Of a stretch of DNA of 64,000 bases, positions 43,609 to 52,414 are shown in pieces. The translations under genes were made by a program, and so were the position numbers. Source of the stretch: Candidatus Obscuribacterales bacterium. GTDB lineage: Bacteria > Cyanobacteriota > Vampirovibrionia > Obscuribacterales > Obscuribacteraceae. The notes under the pieces are model-generated. The model ran no database searches. It saw only the letters and a program-made list of their open reading frames with translations, and was not told the DNA's origin. The stretch is from positions 372,001-436,000 of the forward strand of contig JAIEOQ010000002.1 of the NCBI GenBank assembly GCA_019750335.1, read 5' to 3'. Every line of letters starts with the position of its first letter. Positions within the stretch are counted from its first letter, which is position 1.

Positions 43609-44408
43609 GACGCTGCTCCTTTGACTGAAGTTTTAAGATAACGTGAGGGGGTATCCGGTGCTTTAAAGAACGAGTCACGAAGCAGAATGAACATATCAGG
43701 ACGAATCTGCAGACTACCGGAGAAAGGTTCACTATATTCAGCTAATAACCACACATTCAAACCCAAGCTGAGAGCAATTAAGCCGGTCATTAGAGTATGA
43801 ATCGATCCGAGTTTTGAAGTAAAAAAATAAGTAAAAGTAGTGGTAATAATCGATCCAAAAATAATTGCCACCCATAACGCCGGTGAAAGACTTTGGCTGC
43901 ATGATACAGCACGAATACGGCGATTCTCACCGAGCGCTTGCATTCCGGATAATAAAGCTTCCTGCAAATTATTCTGCCGGTCATTTTCCGGCGTGACAGC
44001 TACTACTGCTTCCCACAAACGTTGATAACAATCCTGAGCTTCGTCACTGAAGCGCCGTTCTCGCATTGATTCCCACTCTTGATCGATGACAGCGTTGCAA
44101 TATTCACGACACAAACTTCTGATTCTCGGGCGATCCACATCGGAAAGTCCGCGAGCAATACGAAAAACATCAGCTACACCATTTGCTTCCAAATTTACTT
44201 GTCCGCGAATTTCACGATAGCTGTCGATGGAACCAGCCACCAGAAGACCAAGCAAAACCGAAAACATGGTGCCAACTACGCCCAGTACGGCTTCGGCCAA
44301 ACCTTGGTGGACATCGAGCATATCTGCATGAATTATACGCTTCACCACCAGCTGCCCGAAAATAGTAATACCAATTACGGCAGTGATAATTATGACAGCC
44401 AATGTCAT
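43605..44408 (-). CDS. DUF4239 membrane protein
   Basis: 267 aa. Four hydrophobic segments: LAVIIITAVIGITIFGQLVV, EAVLGVVGTMFSVLLGLLVAGSI, ALWVAIIFGSIITTTFTYFF and IHTLMTGLIALSLGLNVWLLA. Between them is a soluble helical part with GVADVFRIARGLSDVDRPRIRSLCREYCNAVIDQEWE. This arrangement fits DUF4239, a bestrophin-like membrane family found widely in bacteria. It is coupled at its end to PPK2. Function unknown; an ion channel is one suggestion from fold similarity. Confidence 0.75.
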   Translation of the reverse strand: MTLAVIIITAVIGITIFGQLVVKRIIHADMLDVHQGLAEAVLGVVGTMFSVLLGLLVAGSIDSYREIRGQVNLEANGVADVFRIARGLSDVDRPRIRSLCREYCNAVIDQEWESMRERRFSDEAQDCYQRLWEAVVAVTPENDRQNNLQEALLSGMQALGENRRIRAVSCSQSLSPALWVAIIFGSIITTTFTYFFTSKLGSIHTLMTGLIALSLGLNVWLLAEYSEPFSGSLQIRPDMFILLRDSFFKAPDTPSRYLKTSVKGAAS

Positions 44409-44409
44409 C

Positions 44410-44691
44410 TTAGCTCTCCTGAGTATTTGCCCGTTTCAGCTGCTCATATTCTGAAGCGTCTGTCTCCGTAAAGGGACCGCTCTTTTCACGCTTGAAATAT
44501 TTGGCGCAAGCGTGGCAATGATGAAATGAAAAATATTGCCGCGGAGAAGTCTCTTCAGAGCTAATAGATAATGTTTCCAACGTCTCAAGCTTTCTTTTTT
44601 TACAAGCCGGGCAAGGGCTTTTGAGAAAAAGCGGTAAAAATGGCGTTGCCACAACTACCAGCAATACGAAAACCATATACCAATCTTTCAT
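44410..44691 (-). CDS. Small membrane zinc-ribbon protein
   Basis: 93 aa. One transmembrane helix (WYMVFVLLVVVATPFLPLFL) is followed by CPACKKRKLETLETL and CHACAKYFKREK, two CxxC pairs about 35 residues apart, as in zinc-ribbon domains. The start overlaps the stop of the upstream TPR membrane gene (ATGA). It ends one base before DUF4239. Such ribbons often bind nucleic acid or act as small adaptors; no family name is assigned. Confidence 0.7.
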   Translation of the reverse strand: MKDWYMVFVLLVVVATPFLPLFLKSPCPACKKRKLETLETLSISSEETSPRQYFSFHHCHACAKYFKREKSGPFTETDASEYEQLKRANTQES

Positions 44692-46625
44692 TTCAACATT
44701 TCCTTTGATTTTGCATAAAGGCCACGAGCGACATCCGAATCGAATCGCTCTTTAAGAAGCCCGGCAAGAACATAAGCTTCTTTGTACATTTTGGTTTCTA
44801 AAGCACAAATGACAGCTGGCTCTAAAGATGCACCGGCAGAAGGATCTTCCCTCAAAGCCGCATCAAAGAATCTAAACCCTTGCCCATAGTCTTTTTTCTG
44901 CAAACACTCTAAACCGACAATATATAAAATTCTTGCTTTTGCCGGTTGGCGTTTTGCAATTTGAATAAGTAAAGGATCAGCCTCACTAAATTTATTTTGC
45001 CGAACAAGACATTCAACTTCTCCCAACTCAGCCTCATCGGCCAATACTTGAGGCAAGGCTTGTCTTTTTACTATGTCACGTACATTGGCAAAAGCTTTTT
45101 GCGCTAAAGAAAATTTGTTTTGGGCAATAGCTGCATAGCCTTGAGCCAGCCAGGCGCAAGACAAATTCGGATCATAAGTTACAGCGAGCCGGGCCTGTTC
45201 AGAAGCTTGCTCAAGACGATGAGATAAAAGCAAAGGTTCTACAAGCAGAGCATGAGCAAGGGCGCTTTTAGGACGCCAAACAAGAGCTGACTGTCCAAGC
45301 TTGGCATTTGCCGACCATTGCGTATCGCGCCAACAAGAAAGAGCAAAACAAAGCACTATGACAAAAGAAAACAATGACAGAGCAAATACAAATTTCTTTT
45401 GCGAAAGAACGCTTATAGCAAAACCAAACAACATGGAAAATCCGGCTAGGGGTAAATAAGCTACCCAATCCGCCACAGTATCTTTTTGCACCAGCAAAAT
45501 GTGCGGAATGAACCCAAGCAATATAAAAAACCCGGCAAAGAATAAGAAGTCCGAATTACGAGCACGATATAAAAGATAGAGCCCGACTACGACAAATAAG
45601 ACTCCGCCTATGGCCAGCGGGTCAGCAAAAGATGCGGCAACAACAAAAGGAGGATCGATAGACAAGCCAATTGGTATTAACATGCCGGGCAAATAATAAA
45701 AGGGCAATGCTTTGAGCGCAGAAGCAAGATAACTTTCCCAACCAAGTACCGGCTGACAAAACTTTATTGACTGTGAATATTCAATGCCTAAAAGTTTAAG
45801 CAGAGGCACTGACAGAGCCAGAGCAAACAAAAGTACGATCAAATACGGATGTTCTTTTACAGTCTGACGCCAGAGCTTAAACGGTTTACTAATCAACAAG
45901 ACAAGCACAAGCATTGTTGTTGGCAGCGAAATAGATTCCGGATTAGACCAAACCGACATACAAGCAGTAATTAAACAAAAAAGATAACCGCCATAGCGCA
46001 AGAAAGGATTTTTCGCTAAAAATCCGAGCAAAAACAGATTAAGAGCCAGCAAATAATTTACGGTTCCTAACAATGCCGAACGCGAAGATAAATAAGCGAC
46101 AGCTTCGCAAGTGAAAGGATGACAAGCAAAAAGAGCGGCAGCAGAAGCGGCAACATAGTATGGATTGACGTTGAGCCGCCCTTGAGCAGAAAGGATTCGA
46201 CAGAGTCGGACAAGAAAAGCAAAAAAATATCCGCTGGCAGCTACGTGAAGTAATATGTTTACAGCGTGATACCACATATAGTTATTGCCGTAATCGCCAC
46301 AATCGGTGATCAAGGAGGCTTTCAACCATGGTTGTGTCAAAGGCTTAGCGAACAAATCCGAAACTATCTGCTCCGAAAGAAGCTGTAAGGTTTGCTTATC
46401 AAAAAGGAAAGCAAGGTTATAGCGATCATTGAATACGAGACCGCCATTAACCGTAATGATGTGCGTAACAAAAGCAAGCATAGTCACACAGACGCCGGCA
46501 ATCAAAACAAATCGCCAATCTAACTCAGGCAGCAAAACTGCTGTTTCCACACTAAGCGGACGACGCTTGGCATCCGTCCGAACCCGGCTGCTGCTTACGA
46601 TGCGTTTTTTCTTGGATTTAGACAT
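44688..46625 (-). CDS. Polytopic membrane protein with C-terminal TPRs (TMTC-like)
   Basis: 645 aa from the ATG at 46625; the longer frame from 46706 adds residues without a site. A basic cytoplasmic start (SKSKKKRIVSSSRVR) leads to about 11 transmembrane segments up to residue 470 (DWRFVLIAGVCVTMLAFVTHII, then ASGYFFAFLVRLCRIL, HPFTCEAVAYLSSRSALLGTVNYLLALNLF). HPFTCEAVAYLSSRSALL is a motif of TMTC/DUF1736-type O-mannosyltransferase-like membrane proteins. Residues about 475-640 are TPRs (SCAWLAQGYAAIAQNKFSLAQKAF). The architecture resembles TMTC proteins that transfer mannose; bacterial function unproven. Confidence 0.78.
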   Translation of the reverse strand: MSKSKKKRIVSSSRVRTDAKRRPLSVETAVLLPELDWRFVLIAGVCVTMLAFVTHIITVNGGLVFNDRYNLAFLFDKQTLQLLSEQIVSDLFAKPLTQPWLKASLITDCGDYGNNYMWYHAVNILLHVAASGYFFAFLVRLCRILSAQGRLNVNPYYVAASAAALFACHPFTCEAVAYLSSRSALLGTVNYLLALNLFLLGFLAKNPFLRYGGYLFCLITACMSVWSNPESISLPTTMLVLVLLISKPFKLWRQTVKEHPYLIVLLFALALSVPLLKLLGIEYSQSIKFCQPVLGWESYLASALKALPFYYLPGMLIPIGLSIDPPFVVAASFADPLAIGGVLFVVVGLYLLYRARNSDFLFFAGFFILLGFIPHILLVQKDTVADWVAYLPLAGFSMLFGFAISVLSQKKFVFALSLFSFVIVLCFALSCWRDTQWSANAKLGQSALVWRPKSALAHALLVEPLLLSHRLEQASEQARLAVTYDPNLSCAWLAQGYAAIAQNKFSLAQKAFANVRDIVKRQALPQVLADEAELGEVECLVRQNKFSEADPLLIQIAKRQPAKARILYIVGLECLQKKDYGQGFRFFDAALREDPSAGASLEPAVICALETKMYKEAYVLAGLLKERFDSDVARGLYAKSKEMLK

Positions 46626-46731
46626 GACTGAATCGTATATATATAGTTGTATCGGCACCGCTATATTATCGCAGTTGCGACTGTCAAGAGAGACGGGAAC
46701 AAGCACAAAATCACAGGCGTCTTGCCTGCTA

Positions 46732-46760
46732 TTGCCACAGGTCCTTCATTGAAATAAACT
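46732..46760 (+). promoter_or_regulatory. Sigma-70-like promoter for the glycine-zipper gene
   Basis: TTGCCA at 46732-46737, a 17-base spacer, then TAAACT at 46755-46760. The transcript would start near 46768, giving a leader of about 30 bases that contains the GAGG site before the ATG at 46797. Confidence 0.45.
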
Positions 46761-46796
46761 ATTATCCGACGCTTTTCTTCTAGAGGATTTATATAC

Positions 46797-47267
46797 ATGA
46801 AGCTTGGAACGAAAAACAAACTAGCATTAACGTTGTCAGCAGTCATGGCGCTGGGATGTTCTTTGCCTTCAATGGCCAACAATCTTCAAGGCGGCGTAAC
46901 TAAAACCAAGATTCAAGATCAAAGAACTTATTTGCAAAAGCATCCGGTAGTTAAGAAAGCTGCCGTTGGTGCCGGTGTTGGTACTGCTGCCGGTGCATTG
47001 ACCGGATTGATTAGCGGCAAAGGCATGATGCGCGGCGCAGCAATTGGTGCCGGAACCGGAGCCGGTGTCGGCATGCTCCAATCAAGCAAAACATTGAAGC
47101 AGCACCCTGTAGCTAGCAAAGTTGCTACAGGCACCGTAGTTGGCTTGGGTCTCGGATTGGCCGCAAACAAAGGCGGACACAATACCAAAAAACGTGTAGC
47201 AACAACAACCGGTATTGGTGCTGCACTTGGATTGGGAGCCGGTCTGCTCAAAAACGAATTCCAATAA
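46797..47267 (+). CDS. Secreted glycine-zipper protein
   Basis: 156 aa. The signal peptide is LTLSAVMALGCSLPSMA, with GAGG about 12 bases before the ATG. The mature part has three glycine-zipper segments, alternating Gly/Ala with small residues: AAVGAGVGTAAGALTGLI, GAAIGAGTGAGVGML and VATGTVVGLGLGLAANKG, plus a fourth shorter GIGAALGLGAGL at the end. The first and third are each preceded by a related block, LQKHPVVKKAA and LKQHPVASKVA, so the gene grew by duplication. Such proteins (glycine-zipper 2TM and similar) sit in the periplasm or outer membrane. Function unknown. Confidence 0.75.
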   Translation: MKLGTKNKLALTLSAVMALGCSLPSMANNLQGGVTKTKIQDQRTYLQKHPVVKKAAVGAGVGTAAGALTGLISGKGMMRGAAIGAGTGAGVGMLQSSKTLKQHPVASKVATGTVVGLGLGLAANKGGHNTKKRVATTTGIGAALGLGAGLLKNEFQ

Positions 47268-47268
47268 A

Positions 47269-48699
47269 TTGATTTTTGTCGCTATAGCAAAGAAGCAACA
47301 TGCCTCAGCAATCGCAGGCATGTTGCTTTTATTGAATTTTCTGCCGATTTCATCGCTTGCTCTTGATCAAATAAAAATCGATAGTGAAATACGTCCCCTC
47401 CCCGGAATGCTGGATGACGTTGTTGTAGTTAACAGCAATAGTCCCGAGCTCGTATTGAAAGAGGGAATACTGCTTTCAACTTTTCCAGCGGAAGGAATGT
47501 CCCACCCGGAAGCTCATTTGAATTATCCGCTGCCTAAACGTTTCGATGTTTTCGCTCATCATGTAGCTAAAGGTAGCGAAGAAGATCTGCGCACTTTATA
47601 TTTAGGAATCATTCTCTTTAATCCCGGCAAAGAGAAAGTAAAAGTCGACATTTTGTCCGGAGCAAGCTACTTAAGTCAACCCGACGCTCCTTTCATTCCC
47701 TTAAAACCGCTTCTCGAAAATAAGAAAGGCGATATTTATGCCGGACCCGGAGATCGCGTTAGCGACGAAGTTCTTCGCGGACAAAAAGCAGGAGAGCTAA
47801 AAAAATCCATTTCGCTCCTTCCCGGAAAGTTTGAAATGTTGCTTAATTTGCCGATTCCAGTCCGCACTTTAACACCGCACTTAAATGGTCGTTCCTCTCT
47901 TTTCCGTCTTCAAACAAATGGCACTCTTTATGCAGCAAGCTTAGCTATGTTTGCGCCCAATGACGAAAGAGGCAACGAACGAGCGCCGACTCTTGCCGAA
48001 TGGATATCCATTCTCAAAGAAGGATCACTATGTGAACCAAGAGACAAGTCACCTAGTCCTTTAGGGGCGAGCGGCAATGTTATTTATGGAAGAGTCGCCG
48101 GTGTAGCGAAAGGTTCAACATGGTCAGCTTGTTTAAGCGATCCGACTCTAGTCTATAATCCGAAATGCGATGCGCCCCCCAAAGATCCTTCAAACGAGCC
48201 GCTTTTACCTTTACCTGAACCCGGCTCCAGTTTGTCTTATCCGATAAGTACCATCGAGAATGGGACTTTCGGCACCAAGCAGATTCAGAGCGCACCGCTT
48301 CTTGCCCGCTACCCAGACACCGCCTATCGAGCCAATGGCAATTACGGTATCGAATATAAAATCAAACTACCCTTAGTCAATACAACGGCAAATAATCATC
48401 GTCTTTCCATCAGTTTGCAAAATCCGTTGAAAAACGACAATGACGATAAATCTCTGTCATTTTACTCATCGCCGCCGGAGCGCGTGCATTTTCGCGGCAC
48501 CGTTCAACTTAAATATAAAGACGAAACGGGTAAACCGAATAAAGAATATGTCCACCTCGTGGCAAGACAAGGCGAAGAGATGCCGCCCCTGCTTGAGCTT
48601 GACTTTAAGCCAGGCAATAAAAGAACCGTTGAGCTGAACTTTATTTATCCAGCCGATGCCACTCCGCCGCAAATGCTTTTAATCAAAACTGTGAACTGA
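47269..48699 (+). CDS. DUF3370 protein, cyanobacterial type
   Basis: 476 aa if translated from TTG 47269, which gives a proper signal peptide (AKKQH n-region, then AIAGMLLLLNFLPISSLA). The alternative ATG at 47320 gives a poor signal, so the start is uncertain. The body follows DUF3370 proteins of cyanobacteria as I remember them: RPLPGMLD, NSNSPELVLKEGILLSTFP, FDVFAHH, LGIILFNPG, GASYLSQPDAPFI, YAGPGDR, LLNLPIPVRTLTP, NGRSSLFRLQTNG, ASLAMFAP, YGRVAGVAKGS, QIQSAPLLARYPDTAYRANGNYG, FRGTVQLKY and YPADATPPQ. The function is unknown; signal and beta-rich body suggest an envelope protein. This gene is the strongest lineage marker in the window. Confidence 0.85.
   Translation: MIFVAIAKKQHASAIAGMLLLLNFLPISSLALDQIKIDSEIRPLPGMLDDVVVVNSNSPELVLKEGILLSTFPAEGMSHPEAHLNYPLPKRFDVFAHHVAKGSEEDLRTLYLGIILFNPGKEKVKVDILSGASYLSQPDAPFIPLKPLLENKKGDIYAGPGDRVSDEVLRGQKAGELKKSISLLPGKFEMLLNLPIPVRTLTPHLNGRSSLFRLQTNGTLYAASLAMFAPNDERGNERAPTLAEWISILKEGSLCEPRDKSPSPLGASGNVIYGRVAGVAKGSTWSACLSDPTLVYNPKCDAPPKDPSNEPLLPLPEPGSSLSYPISTIENGTFGTKQIQSAPLLARYPDTAYRANGNYGIEYKIKLPLVNTTANNHRLSISLQNPLKNDNDDKSLSFYSSPPERVHFRGTVQLKYKDETGKPNKEYVHLVARQGEEMPPLLELDFKPGNKRTVELNFIYPADATPPQMLLIKTVN
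47293..47328 (+). terminator. 13-bp hairpin with T-rich 3' side, overlapping the DUF3370 start region
   Basis: Arms AAGCAACATGCCT (47293-47305) and AGGCATGTTGCTT (47316-47328) are exactly complementary around a 10-base loop, followed by TTATTGAATTTT. It lies 26 bases after the glycine-zipper stop, so it looks like that gene's terminator. It also lies inside or at the start of the DUF3370 frame: the ATG at 47320 is in the right arm. It could terminate, attenuate, or hide the start codon. Confidence 0.6.
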
Positions 48700-48706
48700 C
48701 AGAGAA

Positions 48707-51700
48707 ATGCAATTCAATCTGAAGGTATTTCATAAAGGACTGATTTTAGTAGGTTTACCTGTCCTTTTGAATTGTGCAATTGTTGGTGCTCTCTTCTACC
48801 TTATTCTTCAAGCTGACCATGAGCGTCTTGAAGAATCACGTCAAGCCAAAATAAATCAGAATTCCATTCGTCTAGGCATGTTACTGTTCAGAACTGCCTT
48901 CAAAGCTGAACGATTCGCTCACGAGTTCAACTTTGATTCGCTACATCAAATTCGTGATGACATGGCCGATTTTTTTCGTACCAGAAAAGAGCTCTTGGCT
49001 CTCATGGCCCAAGAAAAAGATGAGTTATTAAGGACTAAATTTCGCGAAGGCGTAGAAATAAGCAATCCACTGATGGGATATGCCCCGATGCTGCGTAATT
49101 TTTACACGACCGGTTCAACAAAAATCAAACCAAGCCGAGAAGAGTTACGAAAAGCTCGTTCTCTTTTAGACAAAATGTCCGAGAATTATCAAGTCGTTTC
49201 TAAAGTAGTACAAAAACACTTAGAAGAAAGTCCGCAAAAACAAGCTTTCATTCGTCAGCTACAATTCTTGGTTCTCTTCGGCGGTATGGTGCTCAATATT
49301 GCTCTAGCTTTTCTTCTGGCAAAATTTTTTATAAACGGCATCGTCAGTCGTTTAAGAGTCATGACCGACAACAGCAAAAAATTGGCAAACGAGGAGGCGC
49401 TTAACCAACCGCTCAAAGGTAGCGATGAAATCGCCCTACTCGATCAAAGCTTTCATAGAATGGCCGATGCTTTAATTTGGTCGGCCCAAAAAGAACGCGC
49501 CGCCTTCGACAATGCCAGCGATATCATTTGCGTTCTTGACGAACAAGGAAGATTCACGAGGATTAACCCAGCCTGTCAAAAGCTTTGGTTTCGGCTGCCG
49601 GCAACACTTATCGGTATGAAGCTTACTGAAATTACTTTACCTGAAGATCAAGAACGAACTGAGCAAGCAATTGCCAAAGTAAAAGAGGATGAACCTGCCG
49701 CCGAATTCGAGAATCAGATTTATGACGGAAAAGGCAATCCACTTTCACTACTTTGGTCAATCTATTGGTCGGAACCTGAGCAAGCACTGTTTTGCGTTGC
49801 CCATGATATAAGCGAACGGCGAAAGCTTGAAGCTATGAAACGTCGATTTCTTGAATTTATCGGTCACGATTTGCGTCAACCGCTTACTTCGCTTTATCAA
49901 ATATTTCAACGTCTTGTCGCTCAATCTTACGGTCCACTCCCGGAAGCAGCAACAAATCGTTTAAACCAGACTGTCAACAGTATCAAACGTTTAGAGACTC
50001 TGGTTGGAGATCTAATCAATATAGAGAAGCTCGAAAGTAGTAATTTGGAGATACAAAAAGAAATCGTCAGCATCAAAAACTTGCTCGATCAATCGGTGCA
50101 AGAGGTTGAGCAGATTGCCAATCAAAAGCAGATCGAAATCATTGTCGATTGCCGAGTTGAACATTTTATTTTAGACCAAAATCGGATGACTCAAGTATTG
50201 ATAAATCTGCTTTCCAACGCTCTTAAATTTTCTCCCGCAGGCAGCAGCATCACTGTGTCGTCATTAATAAATGCCGACAGATTAGAAATTTCAGTTAGAG
50301 ATCGAGGGCGCGGGATTCCGGAATCGAAACTTGCTGCGATATTTGAACGTTTTGAACAGGTCGAGGCCCTGGACGGCACAAGAGGCAAAGGCACAGGCCT
50401 CGGTTTGCCAATTTGCAAACAGATAGTCCAATCCCATAACGGAACGATCAAAGTTACAAGTAAAGAGAACGAAGGTAGTACTTTTATTATCTCCATCCCA
50501 CGGAACGAAGTTCAGCATACGCAGACCACACTAGAATCAAAAGAGAAAGTCCCCACCACTATCAGTAAGCCATCGCCCAAGAAGCGGACAACAAGCGGAT
50601 TAAGCTTAAAAAACAAAGGCTTAATTTTAGTCGGCGTTCCGGTTGTTATCGGACTTATATTTGCCTCGATCATGAGCTTGATTCTTATTCAAGCCGATCA
50701 AGAAACAGCAAAACAGAGACACAATAGAGCGATTATATTAAATGCCGGAAAACTAACCCTAGTTGCTTATGCCATGGTCGGAGAGCTCCAAGACAAGCCA
50801 ACCCCAGCACAATGGGAAGAATTAAACCAACGCGTCAAAGCAAGAATGAAGGATGCCGAAGACATTCTAAGCAAACTGCGAGATTTAATCGCTAACGATC
50901 CTCATCTTCTCAAAGATGTTTTGAACAGCGGCGACGGTATCAGTCAATTACGAGCAATTGTAATCGATAGCGCCGATAACATAATCAAGATGCACGGCTG
51001 CAACGAAACCACTTTAAGTGAAATTTTTGATGGCAATACTCGCAATCGGATTAAACCGATTGTAGCCGATATTTATGACTCCCTAGACGCTTTAGCCTCT
51101 ACCGCCACACAAATGGATTCTCTGCTCCCAGAGCGTATTGCTTCTTTACGCCGTAATCAGAGTGAGCTCTTAATCTTGGCTCTGATTTTCAGTGTTTTAG
51201 CATCCCTGGCTTTAGCCATTTATTTCACAAAAAATATTACCGGCCGCTTAAAGACGCTACAGGACAATTCACGTCGGTTAGCCAGCGGACAAGAGTTGAA
51301 AGCGCCGATGAACGGAGCTGATGAAATCGCTCAACTCGATCATGTTTTTCACGATATGGCTGAATCATTGAATGAAGCCCGACGCAAAGAAAATGCTGTT
51401 TTTGATAATTCACAAGACGTGATTTGCACCCTTTCACCGGACAGTATTTTTCTACAGATAAATCCTGCTTGCAAGCGGCTATGGGGATATTCAAATGCGG
51501 ATTTACTCGGATTGTCCTTAAGCAATATAGTTTTAGCTGACGATCTTGAACGAACCGTTCAAACAATATTTAAATGCCGCAATGAAAATGAGCCACAAAC
51601 ATTCGAAAACCGTATTCTGCGCAAAGATGGCTCAACCAGCGATATGCTTTGGTCCATATCATGGTCTGAAATTGAACAAGCGTTATTTGCCGTAGCCCAC

Positions 51701-52414
51701 GATATCAGCAAACGCAAAGAGTTGGAACGGATAAAACAAGAAGTTCTGGCTATGGTCAGCCACGATTTGCGCACTCCAATCACTGTCATTCAAGGTGTGG
51801 CAAAATTGATGACTATCGGCGCTTTCGGCGAGTTACCTGCAGCAGCCAAACAAGAGCTAATCAGCGTCAACGACAATTCAAGCGACTTACTCAACCTTAT
51901 AAATAATTTGCTCGATTTGGAAAAGCTTGAATCAGGACAAATGACATTCGTCAAAGAAGAGCTTGCTGCCGGAGCACTTTTTGAGGAAGTAAATGAAGCG
52001 ATAAAAGCTTCTGCCGCCAAGAAAGAAATAAAGCTAGTGATTAGACCAAGCGATGCTGTCATTCAAGCTGATCCTGAGAGAATCAAACAAGTAATCATAA
52101 ATTTGCTTACTAACGCAATAACGGCTTCTTCAAACAAATCAAATATAGAATTGTCCGCTACCACCGACCAAGTGTTTCTTAAGGTGCAAATAATCGACCA
52201 AGGCAAAGGTATTGATCAAAGTGCAAAAGCAGAGTTATTTGAGCGTTACAAGACTTCCGCTCCGCATAATAAAGTACGCTCCGGTCCTGGATTAGGCTTA
52301 CCAATTTGCAAATATATAGTTGAAGCCCACGGCGGTAATATCGGTTTTGAATCTAGCAAGAACGGTTCTGTTTTCTGGTTTACTCTACCGCTAGCAAATG
52401 AAATCAAAAATTAG
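48707..52414 (+). CDS. Double sensor histidine kinase: two complete kinases fused in one chain
   Basis: 1235 aa. Module 1: membrane helix about 10-35, periplasmic domain, helix 184-206, HAMP, PAS (about 262-372: AAFDNASDIICVLDEQGRF), HisKA with His387 (FIGHDLRQPLTSL), HATPase_c with N-box NLLSNALKF, G1 DRGRGIPE and G2 GKGTGLGLPI. A Ser/Thr/Lys/Pro linker about 605-630 leads to module 2: helix 640-662, periplasmic part, helix 820-842, HAMP, PAS (AVFDNSQDVICTLSPDS), HisKA with His1019 (MVSHDLRTPITVI), N-box NLLTNAITAS, DQGKGID, GPGLGLPI. The modules share order and phrases (GLILVGVP, DEIAxLDxxFHxMA), showing an internal duplication. No receiver domain or adjacent response regulator gene. Starts seven bases after the DUF3370 stop. 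Confidence 0.93.
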   Translation: MQFNLKVFHKGLILVGLPVLLNCAIVGALFYLILQADHERLEESRQAKINQNSIRLGMLLFRTAFKAERFAHEFNFDSLHQIRDDMADFFRTRKELLALMAQEKDELLRTKFREGVEISNPLMGYAPMLRNFYTTGSTKIKPSREELRKARSLLDKMSENYQVVSKVVQKHLEESPQKQAFIRQLQFLVLFGGMVLNIALAFLLAKFFINGIVSRLRVMTDNSKKLANEEALNQPLKGSDEIALLDQSFHRMADALIWSAQKERAAFDNASDIICVLDEQGRFTRINPACQKLWFRLPATLIGMKLTEITLPEDQERTEQAIAKVKEDEPAAEFENQIYDGKGNPLSLLWSIYWSEPEQALFCVAHDISERRKLEAMKRRFLEFIGHDLRQPLTSLYQIFQRLVAQSYGPLPEAATNRLNQTVNSIKRLETLVGDLINIEKLESSNLEIQKEIVSIKNLLDQSVQEVEQIANQKQIEIIVDCRVEHFILDQNRMTQVLINLLSNALKFSPAGSSITVSSLINADRLEISVRDRGRGIPESKLAAIFERFEQVEALDGTRGKGTGLGLPICKQIVQSHNGTIKVTSKENEGSTFIISIPRNEVQHTQTTLESKEKVPTTISKPSPKKRTTSGLSLKNKGLILVGVPVVIGLIFASIMSLILIQADQETAKQRHNRAIILNAGKLTLVAYAMVGELQDKPTPAQWEELNQRVKARMKDAEDILSKLRDLIANDPHLLKDVLNSGDGISQLRAIVIDSADNIIKMHGCNETTLSEIFDGNTRNRIKPIVADIYDSLDALASTATQMDSLLPERIASLRRNQSELLILALIFSVLASLALAIYFTKNITGRLKTLQDNSRRLASGQELKAPMNGADEIAQLDHVFHDMAESLNEARRKENAVFDNSQDVICTLSPDSIFLQINPACKRLWGYSNADLLGLSLSNIVLADDLERTVQTIFKCRNENEPQTFENRILRKDGSTSDMLWSISWSEIEQALFAVAHDISKRKELERIKQEVLAMVSHDLRTPITVIQGVAKLMTIGAFGELPAAAKQELISVNDNSSDLLNLINNLLDLEKLESGQMTFVKEELAAGALFEEVNEAIKASAAKKEIKLVIRPSDAVIQADPERIKQVIINLLTNAITASSNKSNIELSATTDQVFLKVQIIDQGKGIDQSAKAELFERYKTSAPHNKVRSGPGLGLPICKYIVEAHGGNIGFESSKNGSVFWFTLPLANEIKN

